Origin: an uncultured Eubacteriales bacterium
Lineage (GTDB): Bacteria; Bacillota; Clostridia; Christensenellales; Aristaeellaceae
DNA: 64,000 nt
Reading direction: 5' to 3'
Assembly (NCBI GenBank): GCA_900542445.1
Contig: UQNN01000005.1
Coordinates: 62,001 to 126,000, forward strand
A program made the translations under genes and the position numbers. A model generated the notes under the pieces. That model had not been told where the DNA came from. It did not search any database and saw only the letters and a list, made by a program, of their open reading frames with translations. This document shows positions 9,601 to 16,862 of the stretch, in pieces; position 1 is the first letter of the stretch, and each line of letters begins with the position of its first letter.

Positions 9601-10569
9601 CAATACGAAGTATCCAATAAGGCGGTGCTCAAGGGCGAACAGGAATACACCGAGGAAAAGAAAATCAGTGTGTCTTCCAACTCCGGTCAGGCGAGCGGCT
9701 CCAACCACTTCCTGACGATCCGCAAAGTCAACGGAGAGACAAAGCAAGCCCTGAAAGGCGCGAAATTCAAAATCGAGCGTTTCAGTGTTGCCCAGAAAAC
9801 GTGGATGAGTATTACGCCGGATCAGGCAACGCAGGAATTGTTCGTCAGCGACGAAAACGGCAATGTCCACGTGACGTATATCAACGACGAGGGAGACGGC
9901 ACGATCCGCGCGCTCATGACGGATACGCTGTATCGGATCATCGAGGATACGCCCCCAGCCGGATTTGAGGGAATGGATAAGCCGATCTACTTCGATTTTG
10001 AAAACAAAAAGAGCAGGGAAGAGGTGCTGCAAGAAGCGGTGAACGTCGGCATGACGGATGCCGTGACGGCGGACAAGATTCTGAGCATGCACCACGAAAA
10101 GACGGTCGAGGTGCCCAACGAGCCGAAGAAGATCAACTTCGCCTTGACCAAACGGGACGCGGACGGCGCGGCGCTCCCCGGCGCGGAATTCAAGCTGACC
10201 CGGCTGGACGAAGCAGGAAACCGAACGGATACGATCCTGACGGCGGCGAGCGGAGAGGCCGGCGAGGTGCGCTATAACGACTTGCAGGCGGGCAGGTATC
10301 TGCTTGAAGAAACCAAAGCGCCGGAGGGTTATATGCTTTCCGGAAAGACATGGACGGTGTCTGTCGGCACGGACGATGCAATCACCGTGACGGATGAAAA
10401 CGGCACGGTTGCCGCCCCGTATGCGTTTACCAACCGACGCGTTCCGGATCTGCCGAATGTCGGCGGAAGCGGCACAATGCATTATGCGCTGCTTGGTCTT
10501 GCGCTGATGGCGGCATCGGTCGCGGCGGCTTATGCGCTGGCGAAAAAGAAAAGGGGACAACGGATTTAA
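6649..10569 (+). CDS. LPXTG-type (LPNVG) pilus adhesin with SpaA domains
   Basis: A 1306-aa wall-anchored adhesin, probably the pilus tip or ancillary subunit. The ATG at 6649 gives a clear signal peptide (residues 1-27, ending AAAEE) with AGAAGGGA before it; the open frame extends upstream but lacks these features. The central 1000 residues are beta-rich and resemble tandem Cna-type adhesive and isopeptide-forming domains (inferred). Two SpaA-like domains follow, at about 1020-1130 and 1162-1265; the second carries the E-box EETKAPEGY (from residue 1220). The sorting signal LPNVG (1268-1272) is followed by a hydrophobic helix and KKKRGQ. The third motif position is N-V rather than x-T, which may alter sortase choice. 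Stop of the preceding gene and this start are 2 nt apart. Confidence 0.85.
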   Translation: MGEMKRFFSLMMAVILLMCAAVPAAAEEGAEIISPSARINFRSSAQNTKNVGNNGMGGLLTDVVIIDENGKDVTSGPVEVGQKYKFKFDFKEDGENKQFVEGKLTYRFPEGLTFENVARQPVKDSAGNIVGYYEIANNELTFTPRYTSDGRQYYDERTSEHPYSFIDVTDASLGFDFKGEFKNASEGENSSFEFGAGKTITIKVNPENKESKAEVVKTSEKAEQGGRKGIAYAIDVNVSGTDDPTILKVWDAPGGNNKSVLDWSALLGDDWTNQFKVVRVSADGMTETVVDGADYTLTRNTNNGEYTGFELEFDKNVVKTGDHYRIRYFVPIDEAELAKHADRIYVGSNNVWADVDGKQDHAWSGDQTFDGTKEIAKQATGTNRENQTINWKLTVGNGTTDIAGKIVTDEWTIPADVQQIMLSDEAEFTIKLYDSFDNETKTIKVKKGSADFAKYFTETSANGFKFKVPSDKGTVKRCTVEYQTKIEREVGNGNTITVTNTARDDHGNADSGSGSLPPPPDVETPIQNIQKEGKIVGDHIHYRSTLTIPADRIGKHVFLTDKIQITQYQNDENSTLGDVDFVPSAEDVTIWAKGKNDTDYIDITTKGYTFRIVEQTWTKGLFELGFNWPEGQNAIWQWQPAEDVDLIIEYDVPLSAEVYRNGQKLGTIADVDSGYITNHIREGWNGTPAFSSIPRTKSVRKWVGDVNHTDGTIEYFIEVNGDFGNGLVGVTEPLKDRFDAGLEYVNNSFTISMKVREGNYIAAHNELIVTGINPTLNGNEWTFDWNVDGATVKRKQNGTDAKFSDILNIGEGSQWYNAPYRWPRQSDESDTYPSLTFSYKLKVRDYGEKEPNTQLTYNNTAILGHATAGATSTITTPGMLSKDMQDVDGMAKAVITANLLGRKFNNGSDVTLEDTMTNLMPVLSSIKVETRENGQWTDLDTKAWSYTYTIDNERNQEKLIFTLPDEKPIRISYDAYPKNKNADDQYEVSNKAVLKGEQEYTEEKKISVSSNSGQASGSNHFLTIRKVNGETKQALKGAKFKIERFSVAQKTWMSITPDQATQELFVSDENGNVHVTYINDEGDGTIRALMTDTLYRIIEDTPPAGFEGMDKPIYFDFENKKSREEVLQEAVNVGMTDAVTADKILSMHHEKTVEVPNEPKKINFALTKRDADGAALPGAEFKLTRLDEAGNRTDTILTAASGEAGEVRYNDLQAGRYLLEETKAPEGYMLSGKTWTVSVGTDDAITVTDENGTVAAPYAFTNRRVPDLPNVGGSGTMHYALLGLALMAASVAAAYALAKKKRGQRI

Positions 10570-10606
10570 TCCGTTAAAATGAATCGCAATTCAAAGAAAG
10601 GAAGAT

Positions 10607-12100
10607 ATGAAAATGAAAAACATGAAGACATGGCTGAGCGCGCTGCTGGCGGTTATGATGCTGCTGGCGATGACGGGGATCGCGATGGCGGACACCGTTC
10701 CGACCGGATCGATTACCGTGGAGAACCTGGAACCGGGCGAGACGGTGACGATCTATCAGGTCATCGAGATTGAATCCGACGGCACGGCCGCCCTCAAAGA
10801 CCCGAAGTGGGTGAGCGGGATTCAGGACTGGATCGCAACCGAATATCCCGAATATGCCGACGCGGCGAATCTGCCCGCAGACGGAAGCACGGGGGTGTCC
10901 AAATCGACGTTTTACAACGCGCTGTCCGGACAGCTTGCAAGCAGCCTCACCGCAGTGAAGAACGAGCAGGTCAGCGCGGCGACGTACATGGTGGAAAACC
11001 TGCCGATCGGCAGCTACATGGTGCTGGTCATGGGCGGCGAAAAGGCGCATGAAGCGTATCTGACGAGCATCCGGGCTACGAGGTATGACTTCGACAACGC
11101 GGAGTGGGTCGTGGAAGACGGCGTGGTGAACGCCGCGGCCAAGTGCAAGACGCCGGACGTTAAAAAGGAAGAAGACAAGACCACCGCGGCCATCGGCGAT
11201 AAGGTGACGTTTACCGTTGATTCCGACGTGCCGACCTACCCGGCGAGCGCTTACGACGTGGCCTATGAGCTGGAAGATACCATGGCCGAGGGTCTGACCT
11301 TCAACGGCGATCTGAAAGCATACGGCATTAACGCGACCGGCAAAACGGAACTGACGCCGGGCATGGAGTTCAAGGCAGACTACACGCAGTCGACGACCGA
11401 CGGCAAAACGAAGATTTTCAAGCTGAAATTTGATTATTCGCTGATTAAGGATTATACGCAGATTGAACTGGTCTATTCCGCAACGGTCAACGAAAAGATC
11501 AAGATCGGCAGCGACCAGAACACCAACGAAGTGAAATTCACGTATGACCAGAAGGAAAAGTCGTCCTACACCGTGCTCTATTCCTTCGGCTTTGACCTGA
11601 CGAAGCGCGCCGATTCTGAGACGGGCGAGCTGCTTGCGGGCGCGGAATTTGAGCTGAGACAGAATGGCAATGCGCTCACGTTTAAAAAGCTGAGCGACGG
11701 ACATTATGCGGTTGACCCGGCGGGCAAAACGAAGCTGGTGACGGGCGCGGAAGGCGAGATGAAGGGCAAAATCATCATCGATGGCCTGAACGTCGGCACT
11801 TACAAACTGAAAGAAACCAAAGCGCCGGACAACTTCAACCTGATGCAGGGCGAGAAAGACGTTACCATCACGCAGAACGGCGAAGCGCAGGAGAAGCATC
11901 TGCTTGCCAACACGAACAACAAGGAGATCAGCAAGTCCGCCTATTGGTATCAGACGGTTGTGGATAAGCGGATTTCCGGCCTGCCGGCGACCGGCGGCAT
12001 GGGCACAACGATCTTCATGGTGGCGGGCATTGCCGTGATGGCGTGCGCGGTCGTCGCGTTGATGGTCGTGCTCAAGCGCCAGAAGCGCAGCGAGGGCTGA
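10607..12100 (+). CDS. Major pilin, isopeptide-forming fimbrial subunit (LPATG)
   Basis: A 497-aa sortase-assembled pilin of the SpaA/FctA backbone type. It has a signal peptide (to about residue 29, AMADT) and an N-terminal domain starting TGSITVENLEPGETVTIYQV. A middle isopeptide domain (AYELEDTMAEGLTF) follows. The C-terminal SpaA-like domain carries the usual lysine (FDLTKRAD) and E-box glutamate E403 (KLKETKAP). The sorting motif is LPATG (459-463), then a hydrophobic helix and KRQKRSEG. Position next to a class C sortase supports the backbone role. The pilin-motif lysine cannot be fixed by eye; candidates lie near residue 180 (NAAAKCKTPDVKK). Starts at 10607 and 10613 are both possible. 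Confidence 0.87.
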   Translation: MKMKNMKTWLSALLAVMMLLAMTGIAMADTVPTGSITVENLEPGETVTIYQVIEIESDGTAALKDPKWVSGIQDWIATEYPEYADAANLPADGSTGVSKSTFYNALSGQLASSLTAVKNEQVSAATYMVENLPIGSYMVLVMGGEKAHEAYLTSIRATRYDFDNAEWVVEDGVVNAAAKCKTPDVKKEEDKTTAAIGDKVTFTVDSDVPTYPASAYDVAYELEDTMAEGLTFNGDLKAYGINATGKTELTPGMEFKADYTQSTTDGKTKIFKLKFDYSLIKDYTQIELVYSATVNEKIKIGSDQNTNEVKFTYDQKEKSSYTVLYSFGFDLTKRADSETGELLAGAEFELRQNGNALTFKKLSDGHYAVDPAGKTKLVTGAEGEMKGKIIIDGLNVGTYKLKETKAPDNFNLMQGEKDVTITQNGEAQEKHLLANTNNKEISKSAYWYQTVVDKRISGLPATGGMGTTIFMVAGIAVMACAVVALMVVLKRQKRSEG

Positions 12101-12160
12101 TCGTTCATCAAACAAAACGCGCCGCGCGAAAACGGGTTTCGGGCGGCGTAAGGAGCAAAC

Positions 12161-13000
12161 ATGAAAAAAGCTTTACCTGTGCTGGCGGTTGTGCTGATCT
12201 TTGTGCTGGGGCTGGGCATCATGCTCTATCCCGCCGTCGCCAATTATCTGAACGCGCAATCGCAGACGGTTGCTATCGATCAATATGAAGAAGCGGCCAG
12301 AGCGAACACAGCTTATTACGAGGGGCTGCTGGAGCAGGCGCAGGCGTTTAACGAAGGCGTTTTGAAGCGGGGCACGCTGGCCGTGATGACCGAGGCGGAA
12401 AAGGCGGAATACAATTCGCTGCTCAACCTCAACGGCGATGGCGTGATGGGTTATATCGAGATCCCGAAGCTGGATCTGCGGCTTTCCATCGCACACGGCA
12501 CGGATGAGGATGTGCTGCAAAAGATGGTCGGCCATGTAGAAGGCACGTCCCTGCCCGTCGGCGGCGAGAGCACCCACGCGGTGCTCTCTGCGCACCGCGG
12601 TCTGCCGACGGCCAAGCTGTTCAGCGATCTGGATTTGATGCAGGTCGGCGACCGATTCACGATTTACACACTGAATCAGGCGCTCACCTATCAGGTGGAT
12701 CAAATCACGGTGATTCTGCCGGAAGAGATCGAGGCGCTGGCCATCGAGCCGGGGAAGGACTATGTGACGCTGATGACCTGTACGCCGTATGCGGTCAACA
12801 CGCATCGGCTGCTGGTGCGCGGCGTCCGCGTCCCAGACGACGCGCCGACACCGGAACCGGAGAGTGAGCCGGAAAAGGAGCCGCTCGATGCGCGCAGACT
12901 GCTGCAAAACGTGGTGCTGCCTGCGACGGCAGGCATCCTGTTTGTGATCATGACGGTGCTGCTTCTGAAAGTCGTCCGGGGCGGCAGGCGGAAAAAATAA
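12161..13000 (+). CDS. Class C (pilin-polymerising) sortase
   Basis: A 279-aa sortase with the class C layout: an N-terminal membrane segment (about 5-27), the catalytic domain, and a second C-terminal membrane segment (about 249-270) ending GGRRKK. Catalytic residues are visible as H145 (LSAHRG), C207 (TLMTCTPY) and R216 (NTHRLLVRG). Class C enzymes join pilin subunits by lysine isopeptide bonds and hand the polymer to the wall. It follows the LPATG pilin after 60 nt that contain a weak G/C stem (12120-12148, no T run), which might trim expression. AAGGAG precedes the ATG. Confidence 0.92.
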   Translation: MKKALPVLAVVLIFVLGLGIMLYPAVANYLNAQSQTVAIDQYEEAARANTAYYEGLLEQAQAFNEGVLKRGTLAVMTEAEKAEYNSLLNLNGDGVMGYIEIPKLDLRLSIAHGTDEDVLQKMVGHVEGTSLPVGGESTHAVLSAHRGLPTAKLFSDLDLMQVGDRFTIYTLNQALTYQVDQITVILPEEIEALAIEPGKDYVTLMTCTPYAVNTHRLLVRGVRVPDDAPTPEPESEPEKEPLDARRLLQNVVLPATAGILFVIMTVLLLKVVRGGRRKK

Positions 13001-13015
13001 GGGATGGTGGGAAGA

Positions 13016-14437
13016 ATGACGAAACGGATTCTCGCAATCGGCGCGGCCCTGCTGCTTTGTCTGCTCTGCGTATGCGCATGGGCAGAAGGGGAGAACTGCC
13101 GGCTTACCCTGACGCTTGCCTTCGGAGAGCAGCCGGTGGAGGGCGCGGAGTTTTCGCTCTACCGCGTCGGCGAAATGCAAATGAGCGGCGGCGCGGCGGG
13201 CTTTGTGCCGCTGGCGGCGTATGCGAAGGTGTGCGCGTCTTTTGACGGAATGACGGCTTCGCAGAATCGGCAATACGCCGAACAGCTGGCGGCCATGGTG
13301 GATTTGAATGCGCCGAACGCGCGCGCCCGAACGGGAAAAGACGGCGGCGCGAGCTATGAAAACCTGACAGCAGGCATGTATCTGGCCGTGCAGACGGGCG
13401 CGAGCGGACAGGCACAGGCGTTTGAAACCTGCAAGCCGTTCCTCGTTTCCCTGCCGACGGCAGATCCGGAGACAGGTGAATGGTCAAATGAGCTGGCGAT
13501 CCGCGCGAAAGCTGAACCTACGCCTAGCCCGACGCCTACGGCAACCCCTACGGCCACGCCGACCGCAACGCCTACGGCCACGCCGACCGCAACGCCGACG
13601 GCCACGCCGACCGCAACGCCTACGGCCACGCCGACCACAACGCCTACGGCCACGCCGACTGCAACGCCGACGGCCACGCCGACCGGAACGCCGGGCACTG
13701 AGCAGACGCCAACGCCGACACCGGTCCGGACGGCCACGCCTGTGCCGACGGCTACGCCGACGCCCAGTCCGACTCCGACGGCCGCGCCGACCGAGACGCC
13801 CGAACCGACGGACGCGCTCACGCCGACGCCAACGCCCAGGCCAACCCCGGTGCCTACGCCCATCCCGGAAGTGGAAGTGAACGTGGAGGTGCACAAGGTT
13901 TGGGCGGACGAGGCCAATGCGTCGGGCTTCCGCCCATCGGTGATTACGCTGTCGCTGTATCGCAAATACGCGGATGAAGAGGCGTTTCCGGATGCGCCGC
14001 TTGTCTCCGTCGCGATTTCCGGCGAGGGCGACGAGTGGAATTTCACTTTCCGCAACATGCCGCATTTTGATGTGGACGGGCGGGAATATGTCTATGATGT
14101 GCGCGAAGAGCCTGTGACGGGCTATGCCGCTTCGTATCAGGACGGCGTGATTGTCAACACGCGCGAAACGCCCGTGCCGGGCGCGTCGCCGTCGCCTACG
14201 CCGCTCGTCACGCCCATTCCGAATGTCACGCCGAGGCCGGATAACCCGATTGCGCTGATGTACAGCGATGGCGAGTGGGTTTATCTGGATGAATACGGCA
14301 TACCGCTGGGCACCCTGCCGGTGCCTAAGACGGGGGACGAAAGCGACCTGCTGCTCTATGCGGGCGTCGGTCTGCTGCTGCTCTTCTGTGCGGGCGCGAT
14401 GGGCTTTGCGCTCTATCGCCGCCGCAGGCATGCTTGA
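13016..14437 (+). CDS. Cna_B-type minor pilin with TPTAT repeats (VPKTG)
   Basis: A 473-aa wall-anchored protein. The signal peptide (ILAIGAALLLCLLCVCAWAE) leads into an N-terminal SpaA-like domain (about 25-160). A long TPTAT/TPTPT stalk (about 168-280) follows, then a Cna_B domain (about 283-380; VEVHKVWADE and the E-box-like VREEPVTGY), a sorting motif VPKTG (436-440), a hydrophobic helix and RRRRHA. An ATG at 13004 is also in frame, but GGTGGGA suits the ATG at 13016. It is probably the pilus base or accessory subunit, since a long stalk next to a non-LP motif is common in wall-proximal subunits; this is inference. Confidence 0.82.
   Translation: MTKRILAIGAALLLCLLCVCAWAEGENCRLTLTLAFGEQPVEGAEFSLYRVGEMQMSGGAAGFVPLAAYAKVCASFDGMTASQNRQYAEQLAAMVDLNAPNARARTGKDGGASYENLTAGMYLAVQTGASGQAQAFETCKPFLVSLPTADPETGEWSNELAIRAKAEPTPSPTPTATPTATPTATPTATPTATPTATPTATPTATPTTTPTATPTATPTATPTGTPGTEQTPTPTPVRTATPVPTATPTPSPTPTAAPTETPEPTDALTPTPTPRPTPVPTPIPEVEVNVEVHKVWADEANASGFRPSVITLSLYRKYADEEAFPDAPLVSVAISGEGDEWNFTFRNMPHFDVDGREYVYDVREEPVTGYAASYQDGVIVNTRETPVPGASPSPTPLVTPIPNVTPRPDNPIALMYSDGEWVYLDEYGIPLGTLPVPKTGDESDLLLYAGVGLLLLFCAGAMGFALYRRRRHA
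13517..13790 (+). repeat. In-frame TPTAT (PTATPTA) tandem array in the minor pilin
   Basis: About fifteen units of 12-15 nt alternate the codons acg/ccg/gcc/acc to encode (TPTA)n, with interspersed TPTTT and TPTGT variants. The near-perfect nucleotide repeats point to slippage-prone length variation of a wall stalk. It is not a CRISPR array: there are no spacers. Confidence 0.85.
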
Positions 14438-14452
14438 TGCGTAAAAAAACAG

Positions 14453-14476
14453 GGGCAATCTGCGGATTGCCCTTTT
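14453..14476 (+). terminator. Rho-independent terminator inside the pilus locus
   Basis: Perfect stem GGGCAATC (14453-14460), loop TGCG, GATTGCCC (14465-14472), then TTTT. It lies between the minor pilin stop and the sortase B-C39 gene, 20 nt before the latter's start, so that gene would be read by leakage or from a promoter not recognised here. Confidence 0.82.
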
Positions 14477-14496
14477 CTGGTTGAGAGGAAAGCGCC

Positions 14497-16623
14497 ATGA
14501 AGCAAAAACGACCGTTTACAACCGGGGAAAAGCTGATGACAGCGGTGATAGCGCTGTGTCTGGCGGCGGCCTGCGTGATGGGCGTGCTCTTTTTCCGCGT
14601 GACGAGGGAGAACAGCGAGGCGGAGAAGGAGCAGGTTCTGCTTGAACAGGCCGCGTTGGCGACTGCCGCGCCGACTGCGCGGCTTGAGCCTACGAAGCAA
14701 GAGCCGCAGACGACCGTTCCCCATCGCTCCCCGGCGGCACGGACGGCGGAACCGACAGAAACAGCCGCGCCCCAGGAAACGGCAAAAGAGAGTGCCGAAG
14801 AGACTGAGCAGGAGAGCGGCGGGGAAACCGAACCGCTTGAAGAAGAAAACGTCGAGAAAGAAGACCCGACGCTGCTTGCGATCCTCTACGTGGAACAACA
14901 GGCTAAACTCAGCGCGACAGCCGCGCCAACGCCGACAGCCGTGCCAACGCCGACAGCCGCGCCTGCCCTGACGAGTACGCCCGGTACGACGGGTATACCC
15001 GGCGCGACCGATGCGCCCATCTTGCCGGATTTGCCAAATCCGGCGGATCAACCAGGCGTGATGAGCGTGCCAAGCTCGACAAAAGCGCCGACCGCGACAG
15101 CTACGCCGGAACCGACAGGAATTCTGCGGGCGACGCTGCGTCCGCCGGAAACGCCGACCCCCGAACCGACGTTTACGCCCACGCCAAAGCCAACGCCCGC
15201 GCCGACGGTCACGCCGACAGCGGAGCCGCCCAAAGTGGGTACGGCGGTACAGCAGACGATGCGGTACAGCGTGGATTTTGACAGTCTGCGCGCCATCAAC
15301 GGGGACGTTGTCGGCTGGCTGCTGCAAGAAGGAACGGAAATCAACTTCCCGATTGTGCAGGGCGAAGATAATGAATACTATCTGAATCACCTGTATACGG
15401 GTGCGGTTAACCGAACCGGGGCGGTCTTCGCCGACGCGAATAACTCGCCGTATTTCTCCGACATGTGTACGTATCTCTACGGCCACAACCGCAAAAACGG
15501 CAGCATGTTCGCTTCGATTCCCAATTACATGGATCATGATTATTATGAAGAGCATCCGACGCTGACCCTCATCACGCCGTATGAGGATTATATCGCGGAG
15601 GTTTTCGCCTGTGTGCGCGAGTCCACCGAACAGGATCAGACCTGGCGCGTCAGGCAGTTCGGCAGGCGCGCGGAATACGACGAATTTGTGCAGAGCATTT
15701 TGGAACGATCTACGCTCGATACGGGCGTTGTGCCCAAGTGGGGCGATCAGCTGCTGGCGCTGTGTACCTGCACCAACGAGGTGCACGAAGATCGCTACAT
15801 CGTCTTCGCGCGCCTGCGCCCGATTGTCTACGCCAGCGACGAAAGCGTTTCCGTCATGAAGATGGAGATGGATGCCATTCAGGGCACGAGCCACACGGTC
15901 CATGTGCCGGGGCGCGGCGAGATGCAGTATTACGCGCAGAACGACCCGGTTTGGGCGCGCATGCGCTATGAGGCGCGCGGTTCCAATCAGGCGCGTATCT
16001 TTGGGCAGGGCGGCTGCGGTCCGACGAGCATGGCGATGGCGATCGCCAACCTTGTGCCGGAGGAAAGTCTGGGCGGGCTTGCGGCCTATGCCAAGATGAA
16101 AAACGGATTCACATTCTGCACCTGTTCGGTGAATCAGTATTACTGCAACCACACGCACGCGCAGTATAGATTGGAAACACCGGCGGAATTTAAGCGCTAC
16201 CTGCCGGTTGCGATGGCCAGCTTTGCCACGGGCAACAACATCTGGGGCGAAAACTCCCGCGCCGACGGCGGCGGAACAAGCACCGCGTTTATGAAACGCG
16301 CGACTGAGGCCTACGGTCTGTATTTCACGCTGACCAAAGACCGCGACGCGGCGCTTTCCGCGCTGGAGGACGGCGCAATGGTCGTCGCCTCAACCGGCGG
16401 CGCGTCCAGCCCGTTTACAGGCGGCGGCCATTACCTGACCCTCGCCAGCGTATATGAGGGCAAATTGTATATCCTTGATCCGTATCTGAAAACGGATTAC
16501 AGCAAGACCGATAAGCGTCATCTGCTGACCCAGATCGAGCCGGGGCTGCTGGAAGCCGACCTTGAGGATATCGACGAGCTGCTGCTGTATACGTTTTATA
16601 TCATCGATACGAAGGAACATTAA
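14497..16623 (+). CDS. Class B sortase fused to a C39-like cysteine peptidase
   Basis: A 708-aa two-enzyme surface protein. One N-terminal membrane helix (about 13-37) is followed by a Thr/Pro/Glu-rich spacer (about 40-245). The sortase B domain (about 250-440) has H330 (YGHNRKNGS), C425 (LCTCTNE) and R433 (DRYIVFARL). The C39-like peptidase (about 460-700) has C507 (GQGGCGPTSMAM), H645 (GGGHYLTL) and D661 (ILDPY). Between its catalytic Cys and His lies a possible metal site: C541, C543, C550, H552, H554. Both catalytic sets look complete and would lie outside the cell. Its place after the pilin genes suggests pilus anchoring plus pilin or substrate trimming, but this is inference; a terminator separates it from the minor pilin. 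Confidence 0.85.
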   Translation: MKQKRPFTTGEKLMTAVIALCLAAACVMGVLFFRVTRENSEAEKEQVLLEQAALATAAPTARLEPTKQEPQTTVPHRSPAARTAEPTETAAPQETAKESAEETEQESGGETEPLEEENVEKEDPTLLAILYVEQQAKLSATAAPTPTAVPTPTAAPALTSTPGTTGIPGATDAPILPDLPNPADQPGVMSVPSSTKAPTATATPEPTGILRATLRPPETPTPEPTFTPTPKPTPAPTVTPTAEPPKVGTAVQQTMRYSVDFDSLRAINGDVVGWLLQEGTEINFPIVQGEDNEYYLNHLYTGAVNRTGAVFADANNSPYFSDMCTYLYGHNRKNGSMFASIPNYMDHDYYEEHPTLTLITPYEDYIAEVFACVRESTEQDQTWRVRQFGRRAEYDEFVQSILERSTLDTGVVPKWGDQLLALCTCTNEVHEDRYIVFARLRPIVYASDESVSVMKMEMDAIQGTSHTVHVPGRGEMQYYAQNDPVWARMRYEARGSNQARIFGQGGCGPTSMAMAIANLVPEESLGGLAAYAKMKNGFTFCTCSVNQYYCNHTHAQYRLETPAEFKRYLPVAMASFATGNNIWGENSRADGGGTSTAFMKRATEAYGLYFTLTKDRDAALSALEDGAMVVASTGGASSPFTGGGHYLTLASVYEGKLYILDPYLKTDYSKTDKRHLLTQIEPGLLEADLEDIDELLLYTFYIIDTKEH

Positions 16624-16690
16624 GCGGCCTGAGGCCGCCTGCACTTCCGACAGAGTAATCCCAAATTCAAATTTTCTACACGAGGCCGGG

Positions 16691-16750
16691 GAAAAGAAAA
16701 AGCAGAGATTTCCGCATGCCATATGCAGGAACACTCTGCTTTTCTTTGAA
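16691..16750. terminator. Bidirectional terminator between the sortase B-C39 gene and MATE gene
   Basis: AAAAAGCAGAG on the left and CTCTGCTTTTCTTT on the right form a long stem with an A-rich left flank and a T-rich right flank, so it can stop transcription from both sides. The loop holds a smaller GCAT/ATGC palindrome. The two genes converge here. Confidence 0.72.
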
Positions 16751-16778
16751 AAGATGGATAGGAAATGTTTTTTTACAC

Positions 16779-16862
16779 GTATCGCGCAGCGATACGCAAA
16801 ATGGGAAATCCAAGAACCTCAGGTTCCTGAAGGGGTTTGGGGCAGAACCCCAACCGTTTTTC
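16779..16862 (+). repeat. Composite palindromic repeat, copy 1 (full, + orientation)
   Basis: Three parts in order: a perfect 7-bp palindrome GTATCGC/GCGATAC with a GCA loop (16779-16795); a GGAAATCCAAGAACCTCAGG module (from 16804) with its folding-back TTCCTG; and a GGTTTGGGGC...ACCCCAACC hairpin (16833-16854) ending in a T run. It overlaps the 3' end of the MATE gene. Sister copies are listed at 20361, 40985, 42900, 45598, 47590, 50232, 51650, 51805 and 62222. Confidence 0.75.

Noticed and set aside
7216..10560. 1114-aa open frame on the minus strand under the adhesin gene
   Set aside because: Mirror of the adhesin codons; Arg/His-rich, no domain, no binding site. The plus-strand gene has signal peptide, SpaA domains and sorting signal.
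13517..13790. Regular repeats that could be taken for a CRISPR array
   Set aside because: Units are 12-15 nt, contiguous, without spacers, and keep the reading frame (TPTAT).
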